Source: Pirellulales bacterium
Lineage (GTDB): Bacteria > Planctomycetota > Planctomycetia > Pirellulales > DATAWG01
Assembly (NCBI GenBank): GCA_035939775.1
Contig: DASZFO010000089.1
Location: 1 to 54,958 of the forward strand
Reading direction: 5' to 3'
DNA length: 54,958 bases
Positions 8,128-15,674 of the stretch are shown here, piece by piece (the stretch's first letter is position 1; every line of letters begins with the position of its first letter). Below the pieces are notes generated by a model. The model was not told the DNA's origin. It was given only the letters and a program-made list of their open reading frames with translations, and ran no database searches. The translations under genes and the position numbers were made by a program.

Positions 8128-8657
8128 GGTTCTTCCCCCTCGAATTGTTTTCGCAACGATTGCAGCCCGCGGTGACAATGGCTGAGCGCCGTGTTCAATG
8201 GACAACCGAGCGTTTCGGCGATTTCATTGAAAGTGAGCTGTCCGAAGTAGCGCAGCAGCAAGGCCCGGCGCTGGATCGGCGTCAGTTGATCGAGTGCTGC
8301 ATCAAGTCGCCGCGTGGCTTCTAAACTGGCTGCCTTGGCGCTCGGGTCGCTGGCCGCGGTCGCCGGCTCGCCGATCTCCCAGATTTCATCCCCCAGTTGA
8401 AATTCCGGTCGAGTGCGGCGAAAGCGATCGCAGGCCACTCGGTCGGCAATCTGAAGCAGATAGGCGCGGGCCGATCCGCGCTCCTCGTACCGCTCGTGCC
8501 CCTGCCAAGCCCGACAAAAAACTTCTTGCACCAAATCATCGATCCCCTCGAGCCGCCCGACAATCCCGCGCAAATACCCGCGCACGGCCCCGCCATGCTC
8601 GTGGACCCACGCGGCGACGCGGTCGGACTCGACTGATTCTTGCACCATCGTTTCCAT
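8124..8657 (-). CDS. ECF-type RNA polymerase sigma factor
   Basis: 177 residues with the two-domain ECF layout. Region 2 contains GIDDLVQEVFCRAWQGH and RAYLLQIADRVACDRFRR. A variable linker follows. Region 4 has LDQLTPIQRRALLLRYF and the helix-turn-helix LTFNEIAETLGCPLNTALSH. Its stop overlaps the GTG of the anti-sigma-like gene, a typical coupling. It heads a minus-strand series of five genes ending at 4452, whose other members are exported or membrane low-complexity proteins, so an envelope regulon is likely. Promoter elements cannot be assigned by eye. The ATG at 8657 is used; a second in-frame ATG lies three codons on. Confidence 0.93.
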   Translation of the reverse strand: METMVQESVESDRVAAWVHEHGGAVRGYLRGIVGRLEGIDDLVQEVFCRAWQGHERYEERGSARAYLLQIADRVACDRFRRTRPEFQLGDEIWEIGEPATAASDPSAKAASLEATRRLDAALDQLTPIQRRALLLRYFGQLTFNEIAETLGCPLNTALSHCHRGLQSLRKQFEGEEP

Positions 8658-8788
8658 CGTTATAGGGTAAACGCCGGAACCGCGGCGTTTATTGCGGGTT
8701 TGATCCGTTACGCCGGGATTCCGGCTTGCTGCATCGTCGGACTTTGCAATAATTGGCGTCCTTCAGCGATAACTATCTTGTGAGAACG

Positions 8789-9667
8789 ATGCACTGCAAG
8801 AATCCGGGTCGAACCGACCGTCGCCTGCTAGCCGCGGCTGCCTTGGCAGCGCTGGCCGGCCCGCTCATGCTGGCGCCGCTGGCAGCGTTCGCTCAAGCAG
8901 CGTTCGCTCAAGCAGCGGTCGCTCAAGCAGTGATCGCTCAAGCAGCGATCGCTCGGAATGGTCAGCGATTTGAGATTGGAACCGGTCAACCGCCGGCACC
9001 TTTGGCGTTGAACGGAGATTCGGCCGGCACGGCGCTCGGCGGCTTGACCCCGGGTTATTATCGGCGGCATTTTCAGCGCGGCGCGGACTCGTTGGACTAC
9101 TCGCTGGACCATTCGCTGGACTACCGTATCCGGCGCATTTCGCGCGATTTGGACCGGCTCGATCGTGATCCTGACTTCCCGACGTTGGCGCGTCCGCTCG
9201 TTCCTCCCAGCGGCGAGGCCCACTCCATGGCGAGTGATCTCGTGCCGCTGCCGTTCCGAGTCATGAGCCTTCTGAGCATCGCGTTGGCCGCGGGAGGGTT
9301 GGCCATTGTCCTCTGCAATCGTCCTGAGTTAAACGGGATCCGCGGAAAGAACGACAGTCGTGACGCGCGGCGAACTTTGGTCCGGTGTGTGGTCGTGCTG
9401 CTCGTTCTCAACGCCGCCGATCTGGGGTTCACGTCGTTCTTGGTGCCGTCCGGCGCGTTCATCGAACTCAACCCGCTGGCCGACATGCTGACGAACTCAT
9501 TGCCGATGCTCATTGCCGCCAAGTCAGCCGTGATCGGCGCATGCGCAGTCTTATTCTTGGCCTTCTGGCGCCACCAAATCGCCCAACTCGCTTCGTGGGG
9601 CGCGGCCGCCACCTATGTGCTCTTGGCGATGTGGTGGGTGATGTATTTCCACGCCGCGACAAGCTGA
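8789..9667 (+). CDS. Exported/membrane protein with DUF5658-like C-terminus and a repeat-expanded signal region
   Basis: 292 residues from the ATG at 8789; the frame is open from a TTG at 8753. A signal-like hydrophobic stretch is followed by five copies of an AFAQA-type pentapeptide, then a short SLDY/SLDH repeat and a charged region. Hydrophobic segments follow at about residues 150-175. The last 100 residues contain LNAADLGFTSFLVPSGAFIELNPLADML and two or three further helices, matching the DUF5658 pattern. Function is unknown. Its promoter region would be shared with the divergently transcribed sigma factor at 8657. Confidence 0.75.
   Translation: MHCKNPGRTDRRLLAAAALAALAGPLMLAPLAAFAQAAFAQAAVAQAVIAQAAIARNGQRFEIGTGQPPAPLALNGDSAGTALGGLTPGYYRRHFQRGADSLDYSLDHSLDYRIRRISRDLDRLDRDPDFPTLARPLVPPSGEAHSMASDLVPLPFRVMSLLSIALAAGGLAIVLCNRPELNGIRGKNDSRDARRTLVRCVVVLLVLNAADLGFTSFLVPSGAFIELNPLADMLTNSLPMLIAAKSAVIGACAVLFLAFWRHQIAQLASWGAAATYVLLAMWWVMYFHAATS
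8882..8956. repeat. 15-bp tandem repeat, five units, in a coding signal region
   Basis: Five consecutive 15-bp units of the form GCAGCGTTCGCTCAA, the last ones drifting to GCAGTGATCGCTCAA and GCAGCGATCGCTCGG. They encode repeated AFAQA/AVAQA pentapeptides at the end of the signal sequence of the gene at 8789. A second, 12-bp tandem array (three units, encoding SLDY/SLDH) lies at 9089-9124. Both keep the frame and could vary in copy number by slippage. Confidence 0.9.
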
Positions 9668-9747
9668 GCGCTGAAGCGCGATGAATTCAGCGCGGAAAGC
9701 AGGACCAAGAAAAAAGAATCCGCGCAGCCGCACCGGGCAAATCGCGT

Positions 9748-10995
9748 CTATCGCGCGGTTCTTGCCAGGCTCGGCGCGGCGACGGAGTGGACCGGCTCGC
9801 GCTCGTCGGCGACGGCTTGCAGCACGGTCGCCAGCCGCTCGAGTTCGTGCTCGGGCATCTGCGTGTAGAACGGCAGATAAACGATCCGCGGGAGAATGCT
9901 CTCGGCCATCGCCGCGCGCTGAGCAGGGCGATCGGCTGGGGGCTCGACCACGCACATGCTGTGGGCCGACGATCCGTCGAAGCCCGCTTCGCGCATCGCC
10001 GCGATCAACCGCGCGGAGTCATCGGCCAGTACGGGCAACACCCAGTAAGTGTGTTCATCCGAGGCATGCCCAGGCGAGACAAAACTTCCGTCCAACAGCG
10101 CAAGCAAGCGCTCGCCATACTGAGCGCGGTGGGCGATCCGCGCGGGATCGAATTGCGCGATCCGCCGCCGAACGAGCGCCAACAGCGGCGCCGACGGCTG
10201 CCGACGGATGCGGCGGAAGAAATCCGGTCCGGCGAATCCACGCACCGCTCCATTGACAAGTTGGTCGGGATCGCGCCCCATGGCGCGCCACGAGTGAAAC
10301 ACCGTGGCATACATCGGCCGCGTCGAGAGGAACTTCATTCCCGCGTACTTCAGCACGCGGCGAAGGTAGGCCCAGCGGCTCTGCCGCGGCTGCTCGGCCA
10401 ACAGCCGTCGCATCGCGGCGACGACTTGCGGATTGCGCACGCGAAGTAGCCCGCCGCCGAGCGAGGTGGCCGTCTTGATTGGCCCGAAGCTGAACATCGA
10501 GACGTCGGCCTCCGGATGGCCGGTGAAATCGCGCCCCACGAAGGCCTGGGCGCAATCTTCGACCAACAGCAGGCCGCGCTGCTGGGCAAATTCGGCGATC
10601 GCCTCGAGCGGCTGTCGCGTGCCGAACAAGTGGGCCACCAGCAGCGCTCGCGTCCTCGGCGTGACGGCTCGCTTTAGCGAGTCCATTTCGATTGCCAAGT
10701 GATCCGGATCGATATCGACCGGCACCGGCACCAACCCATGGTCTTCAATGATCCGCAGCATGTCGGGGATCGTGATGGCCGAGACCAGCACCTCGCTGCC
10801 GCGCGGCAACGACACGGCTGACAGCCAGAGATCAAACCCGCTACGGACCGAAAGGCAAGCAATGCTCTCCTGGTGGCAGTCCCAAAGCCGCTCCAGCCGC
10901 GCGGCCAGCACCGCGCGTGGTCGCGGCACGAGGCAATTGGCCAGCGCATACGTCAGATCGAGCCAATGGATGTCAAGTCGCTTTCGAACCCACAT
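9748..10995 (-). CDS. DegT/DnrJ/EryC1/StrS family PLP-dependent aminotransferase
   Basis: 415 residues. The fold-type I sugar aminotransferase pattern is clear: a substrate loop SAITIPDMLRIIEDHGLVPV, VAHLFGTRQPLEAIAEFA, the Asp that contacts the PLP pyridine (LLLVEDCAQAFVG), and the PLP Lys in SFGPIKTATSLGGG. Members transaminate keto-sugars during synthesis of surface polysaccharides or secondary metabolites. No sugar-nucleotide or glycosyltransferase genes are near, so the substrate is unknown. The C-terminal region after about residue 215 is rather divergent. It begins with an ATG and is a single-gene unit, divergent from the lipoprotein at 11257. Confidence 0.9.
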   Translation of the reverse strand: MWVRKRLDIHWLDLTYALANCLVPRPRAVLAARLERLWDCHQESIACLSVRSGFDLWLSAVSLPRGSEVLVSAITIPDMLRIIEDHGLVPVPVDIDPDHLAIEMDSLKRAVTPRTRALLVAHLFGTRQPLEAIAEFAQQRGLLLVEDCAQAFVGRDFTGHPEADVSMFSFGPIKTATSLGGGLLRVRNPQVVAAMRRLLAEQPRQSRWAYLRRVLKYAGMKFLSTRPMYATVFHSWRAMGRDPDQLVNGAVRGFAGPDFFRRIRRQPSAPLLALVRRRIAQFDPARIAHRAQYGERLLALLDGSFVSPGHASDEHTYWVLPVLADDSARLIAAMREAGFDGSSAHSMCVVEPPADRPAQRAAMAESILPRIVYLPFYTQMPEHELERLATVLQAVADEREPVHSVAAPSLARTAR

Positions 10996-11256
10996 CGCCG
11001 TCTCCCGCGATCACTGCGCCGAAAGTCACGATGGCCGCCCGCTTCGCCATTCTCCGCTACTAGCCGGATTCATGCAAGCATCCGAGGAATGAATCGACTC
11101 GCTGCAAAGTCAACCAGCATTTATTCGCTTAGGCGCCAAAAAAATTGGAGCGGCCCGATTGAGTTTACCGATAATGCGGACGCTGCTGGATGCCAGTTTG
11201 CGCGGCTACCGGCGGGAAAAGGGGGGAATCCTTTTCCGAAACGATATGGCCTCTTC

Positions 11257-12447
11257 ATGATGCGCCTGGCGATCGCCTGTGGCGTCGTGATTTTGGTGAC
11301 CGGCTGCGGGCTATTGCCTGAGGTCGCGCATCAGCCCACGATCCACAATCCGTTCCCCCAGCTTACCAAAATCGCCGTCGCGCCGTTTGTCAATCTCAGC
11401 GCCGAGCCGACGGTTGACGGTCGACAATTCGGCATCGCGTATTTCGGCGAGTTGCAGGCGATCCAGGGTTTCGAGGTGGTACCGATCGGCGTTGTCGAAG
11501 CCGCGATCCGCGAGAACCATATCTCATTGAACACGCCGGCCGACGTACGCCGCTTAGCCCAATTGCTCGAAGTCGATGCGGTGGTTCTCGGCGCCGTGAC
11601 CGACTATTCGCCGTACTATCCACCGCGGTGCGGATTGCAGGTCGAATGGTACGCGGCTAACCCCTGCTTTCACCCCATCCCGCCCGGTTATGGGCTTCCC
11701 TGGGGAACACCCGCCGAGGAAGACATTCCCGAGCCGCTCGTGATGGAAACCGAGATGTCGCTCGCCCGCGAGCAATTGAAGACCCAAACGCCCGACTATA
11801 AGACCTCGAAAGATGCTCCAGTGGCGGCTCCCGCGGAGCGCGCTAGGCCAGCGCGGCGGGCTGATGGAGTGTTGCTAGCGGGGGGCGAATCGGCGGGCGC
11901 GCGGCAGTCGGCCGATGGCGCTCAAGCCCGCGCCGACGGCAAAGCAAGCGCACCCGTAAATCCCAACCCGACTGGTCCCGACGCAACTTCCGTTTCCGCA
12001 AGCCGAACGCGCGCCGCCGGGGAAACCATTGTGCCGGGAGATCATGGCATGGGATCAATGCTCGTGCCGCCGGTGGCTCGAAGCGTTCTTGTGGGCGGCC
12101 CGGAAATCGGCCTTTCCGGCTTGCCGCCCGATTGGCCCGATCCTCGGGGGCTGGTGCCGCCGCCGCCGTCGCGCCGTCGCCCCGGCTGCTTTCCGACCAG
12201 TGAGCCGGTGCTGCGGCACACGAAGATGTACAGCGGCACCGATCCAGACTTCACCGCGGCGCTGTCAAACTATTCCACCTTCCGCGACGATGCCCGATTT
12301 GGCGGATGGTCCGGCTACCTGCAGCGGAGCGAAGACTTCATCCGCTTCTGCTGTCACAAGCACATCGCCGAAATGCTCACGGCACGCGGCGGCGCAGGCA
12401 CAACGCGAGTATTGTGGCGCTGGCCCGACAGCCGATATACACCGTGA
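11257..12447 (+). CDS. Lipoprotein with CsgG/LpoB-like N-terminal domain
   Basis: 396 residues. The signal sequence AIACGVVILVTGCG has its lipobox Cys near residue 16. Residues 30-130 (TKIAVAPFVNLS, IQGFEVVPIGVVEAAIRE, LLEVDAVVLGAVTDYSPYYPP) resemble the alpha/beta domain of CsgG, LpoB and related envelope lipoproteins. A low-complexity Ala/Arg/Gly-rich linker follows (about residues 185-275), then a C-terminal segment with LRHTKMYSGTDPDFTAALSNY. The frame is open upstream to 10873 but opposite the aminotransferase; the tandem ATGs at 11257/11260 fit the signal peptide. The 261-bp gap before it shows no gene. The role in the envelope is unspecified. Confidence 0.78.
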   Translation: MMRLAIACGVVILVTGCGLLPEVAHQPTIHNPFPQLTKIAVAPFVNLSAEPTVDGRQFGIAYFGELQAIQGFEVVPIGVVEAAIRENHISLNTPADVRRLAQLLEVDAVVLGAVTDYSPYYPPRCGLQVEWYAANPCFHPIPPGYGLPWGTPAEEDIPEPLVMETEMSLAREQLKTQTPDYKTSKDAPVAAPAERARPARRADGVLLAGGESAGARQSADGAQARADGKASAPVNPNPTGPDATSVSASRTRAAGETIVPGDHGMGSMLVPPVARSVLVGGPEIGLSGLPPDWPDPRGLVPPPPSRRRPGCFPTSEPVLRHTKMYSGTDPDFTAALSNYSTFRDDARFGGWSGYLQRSEDFIRFCCHKHIAEMLTARGGAGTTRVLWRWPDSRYTP

Positions 12448-12460
12448 GGATGCACCGGAT

Positions 12461-12525
12461 GGAATGAAGCAGCACGAATGAAAAATGAAGATCGGATCGA
12501 CCTCTTCTTTTTCGTGCTTCGTTCC
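12461..12525. repeat. Intergenic inverted repeat (GGAATGAAG-type hairpin)
   Basis: The left arm GGAATGAAGCAGCACGAATG plus A/G-rich bases pairs imperfectly with the right arm TTTTTCGTGCTTCGTTCC. It follows the lipoprotein stop by 13 bp, so it could also act as a transcription terminator, but there is no U-tract after the stem. Confidence 0.6.
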
Positions 12526-12568
12526 GCCTTGACAAACCACCGCCGCCGGGGAAGGAGCTTCACAGGCC

Positions 12569-12808
12569 GTGTCAGACGACATCAATGTATTGGCCTTGGT
12601 CAAAGGGGCGGAGCGCTATGTGTTCCTCTATGACGACGCGAGCCGCGCGGAAACGCTCCGCGCGCTGGGCCGCTACGCCTCGAACCCCGAGCTGAGCTTC
12701 ACCTGGTACGACGCGGCGGTGCTAAGCCAAAAAATCCGCCAAGGCCTCCCGGAGCAGAAGCACTTCCCCGAGCGCCGCTTTAACCTCCCGCTCACGAGCG
12801 AAGACTAG
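12569..12808 (+). CDS. Small protein of unknown function (79 aa)
   Basis: 79 residues from a GTG start, with AAGGAG about 12 bases upstream. It has a compact soluble composition: MSDDINVLALVKGAERYVFL, then ETLRALGRYASNPELSFTWYDAAVLSQKIR. No transmembrane segment or known motif is visible. Small proteins of this type recur in planctomycetes, but I cannot assign a family. It precedes the tyrosine recombinase by 120 bp, separated by a GTAC-rich inverted repeat. Confidence 0.7.
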   Translation: MSDDINVLALVKGAERYVFLYDDASRAETLRALGRYASNPELSFTWYDAAVLSQKIRQGLPEQKHFPERRFNLPLTSED

Positions 12809-12926
12809 AAGTACCAAGTACATAGTACGAAGTACAAAAACTGGTAGCGGAAGCCTCGGCGCTGGCGCTCTTGATCCGTCGCGCCGCACGAATCTTCTTT
12901 CGTACTCTGTACTTCGTACTTGCACT
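12808..12926. repeat. Inverted repeat built of AGTAC units upstream of xerC-like gene
   Basis: The left arm has four AGTAC units (AAGTACCAAGTACATAGTAC, then GAAGTAC) and the right arm their complement (TTTCGTACTCTGTACTTCGT, then ACTT). A GC-rich loop of about 55 bp separates them. The right arm ends directly at the recombinase ATG (12928), so it overlaps the region where the promoter and ribosome binding site must lie. Confidence 0.7.
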
Positions 12927-12927
12927 T

Positions 12928-13827
12928 ATGCAGACCTCGATTGCCCGATTTCTGCAATACCTCTCCGTCGAGCGCAACGCTTCCGATCTGACGATCAAGA
13001 GCTATCGCGAGGATCTCTCGCACCTGATCGAGTATCTTTCGCAGTCGCACGGTTCGGTTCCGAAGCCCGCGACGATCAGCACGGCCGACCTGCGCGGCTA
13101 CGTCTCGGGGATGCACGAGGCGGGCTACGCCAAGACTACGGTCTCGCGACGATTGGCGTCGCTGAGAAGCTTCTTTCGTTTCGGCCAGCGCGAAGGATGG
13201 GCCGATACAAACCCCGCCAAGCCGCTCCGCAATCCGCGCAAGCCGCGGTCGCTCCCTCATTTTCTCTCGACGGACGATCTTGGCCGACTGCTTGAAGCGC
13301 CTCCTGCCAGCGACCGGCAAGGGATCCGCGATCGGGCCATCCTCGAGACGCTCTATTCAGCAGGGCTCCGCGTGAGCGAGCTGGTGGGGCTGAACGACGA
13401 CGACGTCGATCACGCCGCCTGCGTGCTGCGCGTGCGCGGCAAAGGAAAACGCGAACGATTGGCGCCGATCGGCTCGTTTGCCATGAAAGCAATGAAGCGC
13501 TATCTGGCCGTGAGGCGGTTGGCCGCGGCGCTCGCGCGGAATCCGGCGCGGCCGCTGTTCGCGAATCGTTTCGGTCGCCGACTCACGACGAGGAGCGTCG
13601 GCCGAATGCTCGAAAAGTATCTGCGTGCTACAGGGCTCGACCGCCGCACGACGCCGCACACGCTTCGCCATAGCTTCGCGACGCATCTACTGGACCGCGG
13701 AGCCGACATCCGCAGCGTCCAAGAGTTGCTCGGGCACAAGAGTCTGGTCACGACGCAGATCTACACGCACGTGAGCACCGCCGGGCTGCGTGCCGCGTAT
13801 GAACGAGCGCACCCACGGGCGAAGTGA
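12928..13827 (+). CDS. xerC: Tyrosine recombinase, XerC/XerD type
   Basis: 299 residues, the usual Xer length. The N-terminal SAM-like core-binding domain (residues 1-85: [36 protein letters not shown]) precedes the catalytic domain. All catalytic residues are visible: Arg in [13 protein letters not shown], Lys in [13 protein letters not shown], HxxR in [14 protein letters not shown], His in [11 protein letters not shown], and the Tyr nucleophile in IYTHVS. Xer enzymes resolve chromosome dimers at dif. A phage or integron integrase is less likely given the length and the [15 protein letters not shown] block. XerC versus XerD cannot be settled from one copy, so the symbol is tentative. The ATG at 12928 was chosen because upstream codons translate the inverted repeat. 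Confidence 0.9.
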   Translation: MQTSIARFLQYLSVERNASDLTIKSYREDLSHLIEYLSQSHGSVPKPATISTADLRGYVSGMHEAGYAKTTVSRRLASLRSFFRFGQREGWADTNPAKPLRNPRKPRSLPHFLSTDDLGRLLEAPPASDRQGIRDRAILETLYSAGLRVSELVGLNDDDVDHAACVLRVRGKGKRERLAPIGSFAMKAMKRYLAVRRLAAALARNPARPLFANRFGRRLTTRSVGRMLEKYLRATGLDRRTTPHTLRHSFATHLLDRGADIRSVQELLGHKSLVTTQIYTHVSTAGLRAAYERAHPRAK

Positions 13828-13882
13828 GCATGGCCGACGCGGACAGTAGCCGCGGCCGACGCGGCCAGCGTCGGTACCGTTA

Positions 13883-14018
13883 CTAGTGGAGTATCAATGC
13901 TGAATTGACGGGTGCCATGGCCACTGCCCTGAGTGGCCATGCCTCGTTGCGGCTCATACCCACGCCGAGCCGTGGGCATGGCACCCTACGTGTCAAAATA
14001 GCTTTGAAGCTCCACTAG
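13883..14018. repeat. 136-bp palindromic element with CTAGTGGAG ends
   Basis: Perfect 9-bp ends (CTAGTGGAG / CTCCACTAG) continue as imperfect inverted repeats through TTGAC / GTCAA and GGGTGCCATGGCC / GGGCATGGCACCC. The core is itself paired (GGCCACTGCCC, then GGCCATGCC). It lies between the ends of the recombinase and DUF1573 genes and supplies the TAG stop of the DUF1573 gene. It looks like a MITE or a large BIME. Confidence 0.82.
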
Positions 14019-15292
14019 ATTCCGCTCTTCGTGCTAGTGGACGAAGCGCGGAAGGGGTTGCCGCGGCTCGGAATTGCTGGCGATGCCGTGGCCGGCTGGA
14101 CGCTTGGAGATGACGGCTTCTGGTCGGCGCCGGCCTTTTCGCTAACCGGTTTGTCGTTGCCCGTTTTGTCTGCAGTTGCTTTGTTGCCAGTAGCGGGCTT
14201 ATCGGCCGCGGTCTTGTCCGCCGCCGTGTCGGTCTTATTGGGGGCGACGTCCGCCGGATGCTCCACGCCCTTCACTTCCGCTTGCGCGACGACTTCGACC
14301 ACAAAGCTCTTGCCCAGATCGGTCTCGATCCGAATCTTCTTGGCGATCTTTCCCGCTTTGTCTGGGGCGGTGAAAGTAACCAGAATAAATTGCACGGCGC
14401 CGGCCGCCGTGGGCACTTTGAACGTGAAGGCGTCGTCGTCGCAGTGCACGGCCGTCACCATGAATGGCCGCCGGCCGCGAACGACGATCGGTTTGGTCGC
14501 CGTCTTTCCAACCTCGACGAGTCCCAGGGCCAGAGATTGAGGGCTGGCGCTCAATTCGGCCTTCACCAACCCCTCGACCTCCACCGGGAACTGTGTAATC
14601 CGCGGGTCGTTCGTCACCAAAACGAGTTGATCCTTCAAGTAGCCTGGCGGGGCATCTTTCTTCAAATGCACGACGAGGTCGTAGGAGACTTTGTCGTAGG
14701 ACCTCGAACCGTCCTTCACCTCGACTTCGTAGTTCGAGTTGACGCTCCGCACGTCGAGAATCTTCCAGTCGCTCGAGCCGTAATGGTTGACGGTGACTCG
14801 TCGCTCGACCTCCTGCCCTTGGTCGATCGTGCCCAGTTCAACCTGCTCCGGCTGGAGCTGCAACTCGCCGCGAATGTCTCCGAAGACTACAAATTGCACG
14901 GTCGCGTAAAACGGTTTGTCGAATGTCACCGTGATTGTGGCCTGATGGTTGCCGGTGAAACTGCGAGTATTGAATTTGGCGACGATCTCGCTCTTTTCGT
15001 AGGTCTTCAGATCGGATTTTGTAACTTCCGGCGTCGTGCAGCCGCAACTCGACGACACCCCCGCCACGTGAACGGTTTCCTGGTACGGGTTTGCAAACTG
15101 GAATCGGTACTCGACTTTCGCGTCACGGGCGACGGTGCCGAAATCGTGGCTCGACTCTGTAAACATCTTGCGGGCCCAATCCTCGGCCATGCCGGCCGAC
15201 GAACCGAGCAACACGAGCAACAGCGCGCTTAGCAAATGACGTTGCACGGACCCCAATCTCCAAACGGCGTGAAATCTAGCGCATGAAAGCAT
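14015..15292 (-). CDS. DUF1573 exported protein
   Basis: 425 residues from the ATG at 15292. A signal peptide (HLLSALLLVLLGSSAGMA) precedes the DUF1573 domain: HDFGTVARDAKVEYRFQFAN, then SSCGCTTPEVTKSDL with the characteristic SxCGCT. Two further Ig-like beta-sandwich units follow (about residues 140-230 and 235-335). The last 80 residues are a Lys/Thr/Ala/Asp-rich disordered tail. DUF1573 proteins are exported and common in Planctomycetota and Bacteroidota; their biochemical role is not established. The stop codon is the first triplet of the palindromic element at 13883-14018, so the original C-terminus may have been altered. Confidence 0.88.
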   Translation of the reverse strand: MLSCARFHAVWRLGSVQRHLLSALLLVLLGSSAGMAEDWARKMFTESSHDFGTVARDAKVEYRFQFANPYQETVHVAGVSSSCGCTTPEVTKSDLKTYEKSEIVAKFNTRSFTGNHQATITVTFDKPFYATVQFVVFGDIRGELQLQPEQVELGTIDQGQEVERRVTVNHYGSSDWKILDVRSVNSNYEVEVKDGSRSYDKVSYDLVVHLKKDAPPGYLKDQLVLVTNDPRITQFPVEVEGLVKAELSASPQSLALGLVEVGKTATKPIVVRGRRPFMVTAVHCDDDAFTFKVPTAAGAVQFILVTFTAPDKAGKIAKKIRIETDLGKSFVVEVVAQAEVKGVEHPADVAPNKTDTAADKTAADKPATGNKATADKTGNDKPVSEKAGADQKPSSPSVQPATASPAIPSRGNPFRASSTSTKSGI

Positions 15293-15674
15293 CAATGTGG
15301 ATGGTCACTCGTCGGGCGCGGAATCGAACACCGGCTGGCAAGCTGCGCAAGTCACGTGGTTGCGCAAATCTATGCGTCATCAGCCGATATGTCAACTTCG
15401 GCCACCTGCCGGGATGCCGACCAGTCTTTTGCGATAATTCGGACCGCCTAATCGGCAATCCGAAATCTTTTTTCCAGGCTTACCATAGCTGTTGGTATCC
15501 GCGGAGTGCGCAAAAACCGCATATCCAGCATCACTTGCGAATCAAGCTGTCGGCGGAAGTCGGGAGAACGTTCACGGTAGCAACTGTGTGGCGTGTAACA
15601 TTATTATCGGATAGGATGACTCAAATGAGCGGGCCATTCGGCAACTGGCTAGCGTCCAATGGAGGGCAAGTCCA
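15293..15674. other. Divergent intergenic region, no gene seen
   Basis: 382 bp between the divergent DUF1573 and thioredoxin/NHL genes, so it should carry both promoters. I see no convincing ORF, tRNA or repeat. An AT-richer patch (GTAACATTATTATCGGATAG, about 15596-15615) and GGAGGG 11-12 bases before the ATG at 15675 are the only notable signals. Confidence 0.5.

Noticed and set aside
15293-15674. tRNA-like segment near GGAATCGAACACC
   Set aside because: The T-arm-like string is imperfect, and no acceptor or anticodon stems can be paired around it.
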